NCBI GenBank assembly: GCA_919902745.1
Contig: CAKKRN010000233.1
Coordinates: 1-18,323, forward strand
Length of the DNA stretch: 18,323 nucleotides
Reading direction: 5' to 3'
Source: Syntrophaceae bacterium
Lineage (GTDB): Bacteria > Desulfobacterota > Syntrophia > Syntrophales > UBA5619
The position numbers were made by a program, and so were the translations under genes. The notes beneath the pieces are model-generated. The model worked only from the letters and a program-made list of their open reading frames with translations. It was not told where the DNA came from and did no database searches. How positions within the stretch are numbered: the first letter of the stretch is position 1; each line of letters starts with the position of its first letter. Positions 1-7,292 of the stretch are shown one piece after another.

Positions 1-935
1 ACGCCGCTGTCCTTGGAGGCGGCGATTCGATATATGGCGAGCCGGGCGGCCTCGATGTAGACCTTCATGTCGGCGATCCGGTTCTGGATGGACTGAAACT
101 CCCGGATGGGCCGGTTGAAGGCCCGCCGCTGATTCGCATAGCGGGCGCAGCTCTCCAGCATGAAGGTGTGACCGCCGAGGAACGGGGCGATCAGGGTGCT
201 CCGGTCCCACTCCACGCCTCCCAGCGCGATCAGCCAGCCGTTCCCCTCGCCCCCCAGGCAGTTCTCGGCGGGGACCTCGCACTCCTCGAGGAACACCTCC
301 GAGGTTGCGGACGCCCGGCAGCCCATCTTGTGCATCGGCTTTCCGGTGGAGATCCCCGGGAAGCCCCGCTCCACGATGAAGGTCGTGATCCCCTTGTGCT
401 TCTTCTCCTTGTCGAGGGTCGCAAAGATGATGAAAACCTCGGAGAGGGGGGCGTTGGTGATGAAGGTCTTCGAGCCGTTCAGGATGTATTTGTCCCCCTT
501 CCGGACCGCCGTTGTGGTCAGCGCCGCGGCGTCGGAGCCGCAGCCCGGTTCGGTGAGCCCCATGCAACCGATCCATTCCCCGGTCGCCAGCTTCGGGAGG
601 TACTTCTCCTTCTGCGCCTCCGTGCCGTGCTGCAGGATGTTGGCCGCGCACAGATAGGTGTGGGCGCCCCAGGCGAGGATGTGGCCGCCGTCCACGCCGG
701 CATGGCCGACCGCCTCGCCGGCGAGGCAGCAGGTGACGAAATCGGCCCCCGCCCCGCCGTACTTTTCCGGCACGGGAAGGCCGGGAAGTCCCATCTCGCC
801 GAACTTCCGCCAGACATCGAAGTTAAATTCCCCCTTCAGATCGGCCTCCTCGCACAGGGGGGCGATCTGGCTCTTCGCAAACCGATAGACGGTCTCCCGG
901 AACATCCTCTGTTCGTCGCTGATCGAGAAATCCAT
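1..935 (-). CDS. Acyl-CoA dehydrogenase, C-terminus cut by window edge
   Basis: Flavoprotein of the acyl-CoA dehydrogenase family, expected to oxidise an acyl-CoA to the 2-enoyl-CoA and pass electrons to electron-transfer flavoprotein. I translated 311 codons by hand. The start MDFSISDEQRMF is typical of the helical N-terminal domain, and residues around 119-134 carry the family signature MGLTEPGCGSDAAAL of the central beta domain. The stretch RRAFNRPIREFQSIQ opens the C-terminal helical domain. Family members are near 380 residues, so roughly 70 residues, including the usual catalytic glutamate region, lie outside the window. An Asp (VEWDRS) sits where isovaleryl- and long-chain enzymes carry their base, but that alone does not fix the substrate. 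The gene follows the BKACE gene by 20 bases and is the last visible gene of the operon. Family is secure; substrate is unknown. Confidence 0.93.
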   Translation of the reverse strand, partial: MDFSISDEQRMFRETVYRFAKSQIAPLCEEADLKGEFNFDVWRKFGEMGLPGLPVPEKYGGAGADFVTCCLAGEAVGHAGVDGGHILAWGAHTYLCAANILQHGTEAQKEKYLPKLATGEWIGCMGLTEPGCGSDAAALTTTAVRKGDKYILNGSKTFITNAPLSEVFIIFATLDKEKKHKGITTFIVERGFPGISTGKPMHKMGCRASATSEVFLEECEVPAENCLGGEGNGWLIALGGVEWDRSTLIAPFLGGHTFMLESCARYANQRRAFNRPIREFQSIQNRIADMKVYIEAARLAIYRIAASKDSG

Positions 936-955
936 AAAGGCTCCTCTGTTAATCT

Positions 956-1843
956 CTAGACATGAACCAAGCCCAGACGCGCCCGACACTCCTCAATGGT
1001 GGCCACCTGCCGCCCCTGATCGCGGACCATCCGGGCGGCCTTCTCCACCAGCTCGCCGTTGCTCTTGGCCATTGCCCCGGACGAGAGGTAGAAATTGTCC
1101 TCCAGCCCCACACGGACGTTTCCGCCCAGGGCGATCGCCGCCGCCACCATCCGCCACTGGTCGTCGCTGATCCCGATCACCTCCCAGTCGCTCTGCGGGG
1201 GAAGCAGGCGGGCTTGCTGGACGAGGGTTTCCACCGTCGGCGGGATGCCGCCGAGGACCCCCATGATAAGGCTGTATTGATACGGCGGCGCGAGAAGGCC
1301 CATGTCAATGAGGGGGAAGCTGTTGCCGATATGGCCCGAATCGAAGCACTCCATCTCCGGCTTGACCCCGCACTCCTTCATCGCCGAGACCAGGGCGATG
1401 ATCTCGGCGAAGGGGTTGGGGAAGACAAAGTCGAAGACGAACTTCTTCTTCACCGGATTGTACTTGGCGTAGTTCATGGAACCCATGTTCAGGGCGGCGA
1501 TGGCCGGTCGGATCGTCGTCACGGGGGCCATTTTCGTCTCCACGGGGATGCCAATGGCGCCGGTGGAAAAGTTGATGATGATCGGACAGGCCGCCGTCAC
1601 CGCGTCATAGATATTCCGGTAATCGGCCACCTCGTACGAGGGGGTCCCGTCGGGCTTTCGCGCATGGATGTGGACGACGGCGGCGCCGGCCTCACAGGCC
1701 CTTTTCGCCTCGGCGGCGTACTCCTCCGGGGCGTAGGGGATCGCCGGACACTGGGCGCGGTTGGCCACCACGCCGGAGAGGGCGCAGGTGATCATGCAGG
1801 GGCGTTCGAAATTGAAGTTATCCTTGATCCATAACGAGCTCAC
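956..1843 (-). CDS. BKACE family (DUF849) beta-keto acid cleavage enzyme
   Basis: TIM-barrel, zinc-dependent enzyme of the beta-keto acid cleavage family; the founding member is 3-keto-5-aminohexanoate cleavage enzyme. These enzymes condense a beta-keto acid with acetyl-CoA and release acetoacetate plus a new acyl-CoA. Visible features are MITCALSG near residue 17, VVHIHAR with the paired zinc histidines H58 and H60, and VGLEDNFY with the third ligand E248. The length of 295 residues is normal for the family. The start is GTG, chosen because AAAGGAGG lies 5 bases upstream and the next Met is too far in. It sits in a carboxylase/dehydrogenase operon, 98 bases after the enoyl-CoA hydratase gene. 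The family does not predict the substrate; in this context a branched or dicarboxylic intermediate is plausible. Confidence 0.9.
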   Translation of the reverse strand: MSSLWIKDNFNFERPCMITCALSGVVANRAQCPAIPYAPEEYAAEAKRACEAGAAVVHIHARKPDGTPSYEVADYRNIYDAVTAACPIIINFSTGAIGIPVETKMAPVTTIRPAIAALNMGSMNYAKYNPVKKKFVFDFVFPNPFAEIIALVSAMKECGVKPEMECFDSGHIGNSFPLIDMGLLAPPYQYSLIMGVLGGIPPTVETLVQQARLLPPQSDWEVIGISDDQWRMVAAAIALGGNVRVGLEDNFYLSSGAMAKSNGELVEKAARMVRDQGRQVATIEECRARLGLVHV

Positions 1844-1880
1844 GGCAGCCTCCTTTTCTGTTCATAATTTCAAGACGTGG

Positions 1881-1922
1881 TTTGAAATCATGATCCCTCC
1901 GCGCGCGGGATCGGATTTCAAA
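1881..1922. other. Intercistronic hairpin between hydratase and BKACE genes
   Basis: TTTGAAATC (1881-1889) pairs perfectly with GATTTCAAA (1914-1922), and inside that GATCCC (1892-1897) pairs with GGGATC (1907-1912). The result is a two-part stem of 15 pairs with small bulges. It lies in the only sizeable gap (98 bases) of an operon whose other gaps are under 30 bases. No T-run follows on the minus strand, so it does not look like an intrinsic terminator. An RNA-processing or mRNA-stabilising hairpin is possible. Confidence 0.6.
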
Positions 1923-1941
1923 GTTGCGCAATGCTCCCGGT

Positions 1942-2715
1942 TTATCTCCCCGTGAAGAGTGGTTTTCTTTTTTCAAGAAAAGCGGTGATCCCTTCCGCGG
2001 CGTCCTGTGTGGCGGCGACCTTGCCCAACTCTTCGCAGAGGTGGTCCAGCGCCTCTTCGAAGGGGAGATCGGCCATCTTGTAAAAGGCCCTTTTCCCCAT
2101 CGCGACCCCGAGCGGGCTCTTCTCCGCAAGGCCGCGGAGAGACTCCTCGACCGCCTCATCCAGTTTTTCCGGCGGAACCGCCCGGGTGATGAGACCGATC
2201 CGCTCCGCCTCCGGGGCGGGGATGCGCCTCCCCGTGAGGACCATCTCCATCGCCTTCTTCCGCCCCACGTGGCGGTAGATCAACGCCCCGATCATCATCG
2301 GGAAGATCCCGACGTTGACCTCGGGGGTGCTGAACCAGGCGTCCTCCCGGGCGATGACGATATCGCAGCTCAGCATGAACCCCATCCCGCCGGCCAGGCA
2401 GGGGCCGTTTACCCGGGCGACCAGGGGCTTGCCCATCCGGGCCATCCTTTTCAGGAGCAGGGCGTAATTGCGCGCCCCCGCCTCGACATCCCCGCCGCCG
2501 GAAAGGGCGGAGGCCAGGTCGGCCCCGCTGCAGAAGGCCTTTTCGCCTGCGCCGGTGAAACAGAGGGCGCGAATCGCCGGGTCCGCCTCGGCCTCCTCCA
2601 GGCGGTTCATGATCTCCCCCATCATCTCCCGGCTGATGGCGTTGCGTCGGGACTCCCGGTTGATCGTCAGCCAGGCCGCCTCTCCGTTGATCTGGTAGAG
2701 AAGTTCAGACTCCAT
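1942..2715 (-). CDS. Enoyl-CoA hydratase/isomerase family protein
   Basis: Crotonase-fold protein of 257 residues, likely hydrating the carboxylated enoyl-CoA (the methylglutaconyl-CoA hydratase role) or a related substrate. Family marks are FTGAGEKAFCSGADL (residues 53-67, first oxyanion-hole strand), NGPCLAGGMGFMLSCDI (103-119, second oxyanion loop) and FSTPEVNVGIFP (128-139). E132 matches the second catalytic glutamate of crotonase. The position of the first appears to be G112, so the classic pair is incomplete. I chose the ATG at 2715 over one 24 bases upstream because AGGAGGAGC lies just before it. The gene overlaps the end of the biotin carrier gene by 11 bases, which suggests translational coupling. 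A ligase-like or isomerase activity cannot be excluded. Confidence 0.9.
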   Translation of the reverse strand: MESELLYQINGEAAWLTINRESRRNAISREMMGEIMNRLEEAEADPAIRALCFTGAGEKAFCSGADLASALSGGGDVEAGARNYALLLKRMARMGKPLVARVNGPCLAGGMGFMLSCDIVIAREDAWFSTPEVNVGIFPMMIGALIYRHVGRKKAMEMVLTGRRIPAPEAERIGLITRAVPPEKLDEAVEESLRGLAEKSPLGVAMGKRAFYKMADLPFEEALDHLCEELGKVAATQDAAEGITAFLEKRKPLFTGR

Positions 2716-3232
2716 GTTGCTCCTCCTCAGCCGGTTCAATTTCCAGGAGGATCTCTCCCGGCATCACCTGGGCGCCGACGGCGACATGGATCTTTTTCAC
2801 CGTCCCCCGATACGGCGCGGTCAGGGTGGTCTCCATCTTCATCGCCGACAGGACGATCAGGGACTGCCCCCTGTTGACCAGGTCCCCCTCGGCGGCCAGG
2901 ATGCGGATCACCGCGGCCGGCATGGGCGGCGTCACCTGCCGGGATTGATCGTCCGGTCCGCCCCGCCGCCGCGGCCGCCGGTCGTCGGCGCCGGGCTCTT
3001 CGACCAGATAGGTCTCCCCGTCGATGGAAATCCAGGTTTCGCCCTCCCGTGCGGCCAGACAGGCCCGGATCGGACGCCCGTCGACATCGAGGAGCCATTC
3101 GTTGTCGTTGATTGGGAGCCACCGGAGGCGGTATTCCCGTCCGTCGATGCGGGCCGTGTGACCCTCGCCGGAGGGGAGGGGGGCGATGGTCAGGGATTTT
3201 TGTTCCTTGTTGACGAGCAACGGGAATTCCAT
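2705..3232 (-). CDS. Biotin carboxyl carrier protein of acyl-CoA carboxylase
   Basis: Carries the biotin that shuttles carboxyl groups between the biotin carboxylase and carboxyltransferase encoded upstream. The C-terminal half (residues about 100-167) is a biotinyl/lipoyl domain: TPPMPAAVIRI opens the barrel and AMKME at 130-134 places the biotinylated lysine at K132. Residues 1-80 (DGREYRLRW, LDVDGRPI, ISIDGETYLVEEP) resemble the beta-rich linker that precedes the carrier domain in methylcrotonyl- and propionyl-CoA carboxylase alpha subunits. A charged, low-complexity linker (DDRRPRRRGGPDDQ) joins the two halves. With the neighbouring 496-residue biotin carboxylase it therefore looks like a split alpha subunit. 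GGAGAAAAAG precedes the ATG. It starts 26 bases after the carboxylase stop. Confidence 0.92.
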   Translation of the reverse strand: MEFPLLVNKEQKSLTIAPLPSGEGHTARIDGREYRLRWLPINDNEWLLDVDGRPIRACLAAREGETWISIDGETYLVEEPGADDRRPRRRGGPDDQSRQVTPPMPAAVIRILAAEGDLVNRGQSLIVLSAMKMETTLTAPYRGTVKKIHVAVGAQVMPGEILLEIEPAEEEQHGV

Positions 3233-3258
3233 CTTTTTCTCCTTACAGTCGGAAGGTC

Positions 3259-4749
3259 TTACAATGACCAGCCGCCCAGGGTTTCCCAGGGGGACGGAAA
3301 GTGGTCCCTTTCGCTCCCCGTTCCGGATGGGACGGCTTTGCGGGGGGAGAGCCGGGAGGCCGCGTAGGCCAGGCAGGCGAGGTCCGCCCGGCTCATGGAG
3401 GGTTTCCAGCCGGCGAAACGCTCATCGATCAGACGGGTATGGGTCTCCCCGCTGCGGAACGGGTCCGATCGGATCACCTCCAAAAGAAATTCGACCGGGG
3501 TCCTGACCCCCAAAACGACATATTCGCTCAGGGCGCGGACCATCCTCTCGATCGCCCCCGGCCGGTCCCCGGCGTGGACGATCAGTTTGCTCAGGATCGG
3601 GTCATAGGCCGTGGGGACTGTAAAACCGCTGTAAATCCCCGAGTCGACCCGGATCCCCGGCCCGGCCGGCTCCTTGAGGTAGAGGATCTCCCCCGGCGAG
3701 GGGATGAAGCCCCTTTCGGGATCTTCGGCGTAGATGCGGCACTCGATGGCGTGACCCCGCGGCTGGATCTCCTCCTGCCGCCAGGAGAGGGGCTCTCCGG
3801 CGGCGATCCGGATCTGTTCCCGGACCAGGTCGATGCCGGTGACCATCTCGGTGACGGGATGTTCCACCTGCAGCCGGGTGTTCACCTCCAGAAAGTAGAA
3901 TCGGCCTTGGGCGTCCAGCAGAAATTCCACGGTGCCCGCGTTGACGTAGCCGGCTGCCCGGGCGGCGTTGACCGCCGCCTCTCCCATCGCCTCGCGGAGC
4001 GCCCGGCTCAGGGCGGGCGAGGGAGACTCTTCGATGATCTTCTGGTGGCGGCGCTGGAGTGAGCATTCCCGCTCGCAGAGGTGGACGATGTGGCCGTGGG
4101 CGTCGGCCAGGATCTGTATCTCCACGTGGCGTGGCCTTTCCAGGTATTTTTCCAGATAGAGGGCGCCATTGCCGAAGGCGTTTTGGGCCTCGCTCGTTGC
4201 CTCGTCGAAGGCATCCTTCAGCTTCTCCGGGTCGGAGACGACCCGCATCCCCTTGCCTCCCCCCCCGGCGGCGGCCTTCAGCAGAACCGGATAGCCGATC
4301 TCCCGGGCCTGTCCGGCGAGGTTGTCCGGATTCTCTTCCGTTTCCGTCATCCCGGGGATCACCGGTACGGCACTATTTAGCATGAGGGTCCGTGCGGTCG
4401 TTTTATCGCCCAGGGAGCGGATCACCGCGGCGGGGGGGCCGATGAACCGGAACCTCTCTGCTTCGCACCTCTCGGCAAAAGCGCCGTTTTCCGCCAGGAA
4501 GCCGTAGCCGGGATGGATCGCCTCGGCGCCGCAAGCCCTGGCGGCGCCGATGATCTTTTCGATGTTCAGGTAGCTTTCCCGCGGTTCCGAACCGCCGATG
4601 AATATCGCCTCGTCGGCGGTTTGCACATGGAGGGCGCTCCGGTCCGCCTCGGAATGGACGGCCACGGCGGCGATCCCCATCTCCTTGCAGGTTCTCATGA
4701 TTCGGACGGCGATCTCGCCGCGGTTGGCGATCAGTATCTTCCTGAACAT
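3259..4749 (-). CDS. Biotin carboxylase subunit of acyl-CoA carboxylase
   Basis: ATP-grasp enzyme that carboxylates the carrier-bound biotin using ATP and bicarbonate. The protein of 496 residues begins MFRKILIANRGEIAVRI, the standard N-terminus. Further marks are HPGYGFLAEN (79-88), the glycine-rich ATP loop AAAGGGGKGMRV (159-170), RECSLQRRHQKIIEE (227-241) and EVNTRLQVEHPVTE (288-301) with the catalytic arginine R292. The length equals a stand-alone biotin carboxylase plus about 45 extra residues; no carrier domain is attached. The reading frame is open a further 119 codons upstream, but that extension runs inside the carboxyltransferase gene and reads as a low-complexity shadow. The ATG at 4749 has GGGAGGTG in front, 11 bases after the carboxyltransferase stop. 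Confidence 0.95.
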   Translation of the reverse strand: MFRKILIANRGEIAVRIMRTCKEMGIAAVAVHSEADRSALHVQTADEAIFIGGSEPRESYLNIEKIIGAARACGAEAIHPGYGFLAENGAFAERCEAERFRFIGPPAAVIRSLGDKTTARTLMLNSAVPVIPGMTETEENPDNLAGQAREIGYPVLLKAAAGGGGKGMRVVSDPEKLKDAFDEATSEAQNAFGNGALYLEKYLERPRHVEIQILADAHGHIVHLCERECSLQRRHQKIIEESPSPALSRALREAMGEAAVNAARAAGYVNAGTVEFLLDAQGRFYFLEVNTRLQVEHPVTEMVTGIDLVREQIRIAAGEPLSWRQEEIQPRGHAIECRIYAEDPERGFIPSPGEILYLKEPAGPGIRVDSGIYSGFTVPTAYDPILSKLIVHAGDRPGAIERMVRALSEYVVLGVRTPVEFLLEVIRSDPFRSGETHTRLIDERFAGWKPSMSRADLACLAYAASRLSPRKAVPSGTGSERDHFPSPWETLGGWSL

Positions 4750-4760
4750 GACACCTCCCC

Positions 4761-6377
4761 CTACATGCGGAACAGCCCGTGACCCTGGGGGCCGCTGTGA
4801 ATGGGACCGTTGAGGGAGGCCGAGATGGCCAGCCCCAGAACGTCCCTCGTCTTTGCCGGATCGAGTATCCCGTCGTCCCAGAGGTTGGCCGTGGAGTAGT
4901 AGGCGTTGCCCTCCTTCTCCGCCATCGCGATGATCGGCTCCTTGATCGCCTTGACCATCTCTTCGGCGAGGGGGGGCTGCCCCTCCCGGGCGAGCTGGTC
5001 GTTTTTCACGGAGATGAGCACGTTGGCCGCCTGTTCGCCCCCCATGACGCCGATCTGGGCGTTGGGCCACATCCAGAGGAAGCGCGGCGAGTAGCCCCGG
5101 CCGCACATCCCGTAGTTGCCGGCGCCGAAGGAGGCCCCGACGATGACGGTAAACTTGGGGACCGTGGCGGTGGCCACGGCGTTGACCATTTTGTGGCCGT
5201 CCTTGGTGATCCCGCCCCGTTCATACTCCCGGCCGATGATGTAGCCGGTGATGTTCTGGAGGAAAATGAGCGGGATGCCGCGTTTGTCGCAGATTTCGAT
5301 GAATTGTGTCGCCTTCAGGGCGCTGTTGGAAAAGAGGACCCCGTAATTGCCGAGAATCCCCACCGGGTAGCCGTGGATATAGGTCCAGCCGCAGACGAGG
5401 GTCGGGCCGAAAAGCGCCTTGAATTCCAGGAATTCGCTGCCGTCGACGATCCGGGCGATCACTTCGCGGATGTCGTAGAGGGTGCTCAGGCTGCGGGGGA
5501 CGATCCCGTAGAGTTCCTTCGGATCGTACAGAGGGGGGCGGGGAGGGCGGGTGGAGAGCCGGGATTTACCCGGGTCTGGGAGCCCTTGGACGATGTCCCT
5601 GATGATCTGGAGAGCGTGGGCGTCGTCTTCGGCCCAGTAGTCGGAAACGCCGCTGTCGCGGCAGTGGAGATCGGCGCCGCCCAGCTCTTCCGCCGTCACC
5701 ACCTCGCCCGTGGCGGCCCGAACTAAGGGGGGGCCGCCGAGGAAGATCGCCCCGGTCCCCTTCACATGGACCACCTCGTCGCTCATCGCCGGGATGTAGG
5801 CGGCCCCGGCCGTGCAGAGGCCCATCACAGCGGTAATCTGCGGGATCCCCATCTTGCTGATGATTGCCTGGTTGTAAAAGATACGACCCCCGTCGTCCGA
5901 ATCCGGAAACACCTCGGACTGCAAGGGGAGATACGCCCCGCCGGAATCGACCAGGCTGATCAGGGGCAGGCGGTTTTCCATGGCGATCGTCTGGCACCTG
6001 AGGGCTTTTTTCACCCCCATCGGATAGATGGTGCCCCCCTTGATGGTGGGGTCACTGGCCGTGATCAGCACTTCCCGGCCATGGATGACGCCGATGACGA
6101 CCACGCTCCCCGCCCCGTGAACCCCTTTGTCGTACATGTCATAAGCGGCCAGTGGGGCGATCTCCAGGACAGGGGTGTTTTTGTCCAGGAGCAGCTCCAG
6201 TCTCTTGCGCACGGGAAGCTTGCTCTGTTCGGCCAGGCGTGCCAAGGCCTTCTCCGATCTCACCTCCCGGGCGATCCGGAGATCCTCGTTGAGACGGGCG
6301 ACCATCGCCTCCATACGGCCGTAGTTTTCCAGATACTGGGGATCTTTCTTGTCCACTTTCGTTTCGATCGCTTCCAT
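4761..6377 (-). CDS. Acyl-CoA carboxylase carboxyltransferase, methylcrotonyl-CoA carboxylase beta type
   Basis: Transfers the carboxyl group from biotin to an acyl-CoA. Its 538 residues read almost end to end like the beta subunit of 3-methylcrotonyl-CoA carboxylase: DSGGAYLPLQSEVFPD (144-159), the oxyanion loop GLCTAGAAYIPAM (186-198), GGADLHCRDSGVSDYWA (233-249), LYGIVPRSL (289-297), FLQNITGYIIGREYE (372-386), the second oxyanion loop VGASFGAGNYGMCGR (413-427) and the C-terminal GLFRM. Methylcrotonyl-CoA is the leading substrate candidate, but geranyl-CoA and other branched-enoyl-CoA carboxylases share this fold and signature. It is the first structural gene after tetR (27 bases). The ATG has AAGGG and AAAGG upstream and the next gene starts 11 bases after its stop. 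Confidence 0.93.
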   Translation of the reverse strand: MEAIETKVDKKDPQYLENYGRMEAMVARLNEDLRIAREVRSEKALARLAEQSKLPVRKRLELLLDKNTPVLEIAPLAAYDMYDKGVHGAGSVVVIGVIHGREVLITASDPTIKGGTIYPMGVKKALRCQTIAMENRLPLISLVDSGGAYLPLQSEVFPDSDDGGRIFYNQAIISKMGIPQITAVMGLCTAGAAYIPAMSDEVVHVKGTGAIFLGGPPLVRAATGEVVTAEELGGADLHCRDSGVSDYWAEDDAHALQIIRDIVQGLPDPGKSRLSTRPPRPPLYDPKELYGIVPRSLSTLYDIREVIARIVDGSEFLEFKALFGPTLVCGWTYIHGYPVGILGNYGVLFSNSALKATQFIEICDKRGIPLIFLQNITGYIIGREYERGGITKDGHKMVNAVATATVPKFTVIVGASFGAGNYGMCGRGYSPRFLWMWPNAQIGVMGGEQAANVLISVKNDQLAREGQPPLAEEMVKAIKEPIIAMAEKEGNAYYSTANLWDDGILDPAKTRDVLGLAISASLNGPIHSGPQGHGLFRM

Positions 6378-6404
6378 AGGTCGCCTTTCCCTTAAAAAGA
6401 ATCT

Positions 6405-6998
6405 CTATCCCGTCGCCGCCCCGTGGAGAAACACCTGGATGATGCCGTCGATGATCCGCTTTTCCCTGCCCGGGGTCAGCGTCTCTTCTCCGAGGATCAT
6501 GACGGACAGAAAGGTATCGATGGCGCCTAAGAAGACGTACGTGAGGTAACGGGCCTGGATGTCGCTGCGGAGAAAGCCATTCGTCTGTCCCTCCAGGATG
6601 ATCTCCCGGCAGAGGGCGAAAAGCCCGTTGAATTTGTCCCGGCCCTTGCTGTGGGCATGATAGACAAATCCCCGGGAAACCTCGGTAATGAAGATAGAGA
6701 TCTGATTCGGCTCGTTTGCGTAGACGCTGAGGAGGTAGCGGATGATCCCGATGAGCTTTTCATCGGTGGGCATGGGGCTCTTCTTCAGCGCCTCCAGCTT
6801 GTTGTAGAAACCCGTCCACCACTCCTCCACGATGGCGTCAAAGAGTTTTTCCTTGTTTTCGAAATAATGGTAAACCAGCCCGTAGGACATCTCCGCCTCC
6901 CGCGCGATGTCCGCCATGCGGGTGTCGGCGTACCCCTTTCGGCTGAAGACCTTCAGCGCGGCGTCGATGATGATCCTTTCACGGTCCGGTTTATCCAT
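6405..6998 (-). CDS. TetR/AcrR family transcriptional regulator of the acyl-CoA operon
   Basis: One-component repressor, 197 residues with the chosen start. The N-terminal helix-turn-helix is classic TetR: IIIDAALKVFSRKGYADTRM then IAREAEMSYGLVYHYFENKEKLF (about residues 9-53). The C-terminal part is the all-helical ligand and dimerisation domain typical of the FadR/PfmR-like regulators that sense acyl-CoAs; the ligand here is inferred from context only. Open frame extends 39 bases upstream to ATGs at 7028 and 7037. I prefer ATG at 6998 because MDKPDRERI is a normal TetR beginning and because the longer form would translate through the palindromic operator. It heads the carboxylase operon and ends 27 bases before the carboxyltransferase gene, so it is probably autoregulated with it. 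Confidence 0.92.
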   Translation of the reverse strand: MDKPDRERIIIDAALKVFSRKGYADTRMADIAREAEMSYGLVYHYFENKEKLFDAIVEEWWTGFYNKLEALKKSPMPTDEKLIGIIRYLLSVYANEPNQISIFITEVSRGFVYHAHSKGRDKFNGLFALCREIILEGQTNGFLRSDIQARYLTYVFLGAIDTFLSVMILGEETLTPGREKRIIDGIIQVFLHGAATG

Positions 6999-7015
6999 GA
7001 CCGCCCCGTAACAGG

Positions 7016-7039
7016 TATTGATTGACATGTCAATCAATA
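7016..7039. promoter_or_regulatory. 24-bp perfect palindrome, probable TetR operator
   Basis: The core TTGATTGACATGTCAATCAA with flanking bases gives a perfect 24-bp palindrome centred between 7027 and 7028. It ends 17 bases before the preferred tetR start. TetR proteins bind such palindromes as dimers, usually next to their own gene, so binding here would repress the whole operon. Binding is inferred from position and symmetry. I could not place a convincing promoter around it. Confidence 0.8.
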
Positions 7040-7093
7040 TCTCCCATCACGCTTTATGCTCTCGAAAAAAGTCCAAGTATCCACTTTTCTGTC

Positions 7094-7113
7094 ATTCCCG
7101 CGAAGGCGGGAAT
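7094..7113. repeat. Short intergenic palindromic repeat (CCCGC-GCGGG hairpin)
   Basis: ATTCCCGC and GCGGGAAT form a perfect 8-bp stem around GAAG. The sequence GTCATTCCCGCGAAGGCGGG is a familiar type of dispersed intergenic palindrome in environmental proteobacterial genomes. It marks the start of the repeat-rich border between the operon and the accessory island. Confidence 0.7.
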
Positions 7114-7125
7114 CTAGATGTGGGG

Positions 7126-7165
7126 TTCGCTAGCGAAGCGTAACGCACCGAAACAAACGGTGCGT
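7126..7165. repeat. Palindromic repeat of the TAGCGAAGCGTAA type
   Basis: A 12-bp palindrome TTCGCTAGCGAA (7126-7137) is followed by ACGCACCG (7143-7150) and CGGTGCGT (7158-7165), an 8-bp stem with a 7-base loop. The core TAGCGAAGCGTAA recurs at 10586-10598 in the island, so this is one member of a dispersed family. Confidence 0.65.
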
Positions 7166-7292
7166 CAAGACGGACCCGACATAACTGGTGAATGATCTTG
7201 ATTCCATGCGTTAAAATTCCTTGATTTTCATTATCGATTGGTATATCAGTTAAACAACGTATTTTTATAACCGATATGCCGGTGAATGAAGA

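Noticed and set aside
168..959. 263-codon plus-strand open frame across the acyl-CoA dehydrogenase gene
   Set aside because: Antisense shadow: the minus strand encodes a clear acyl-CoA dehydrogenase, and the plus-strand peptide is low complexity with no family.
1924..2877. 317-codon plus-strand open frame
   Set aside because: Shadow in GC-rich sequence opposite the hydratase and carrier genes; Pro/Arg/Gly-rich and unrecognisable.
4750..5106. 119-codon N-terminal extension of the biotin carboxylase frame
   Set aside because: It runs inside the carboxyltransferase gene and is low complexity; the true start MFRKILIANRGE has its own ribosome-binding site.
4779..5726. 315-codon plus-strand open frame
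   Set aside because: Antisense shadow of the carboxyltransferase, which is conserved over its full length.
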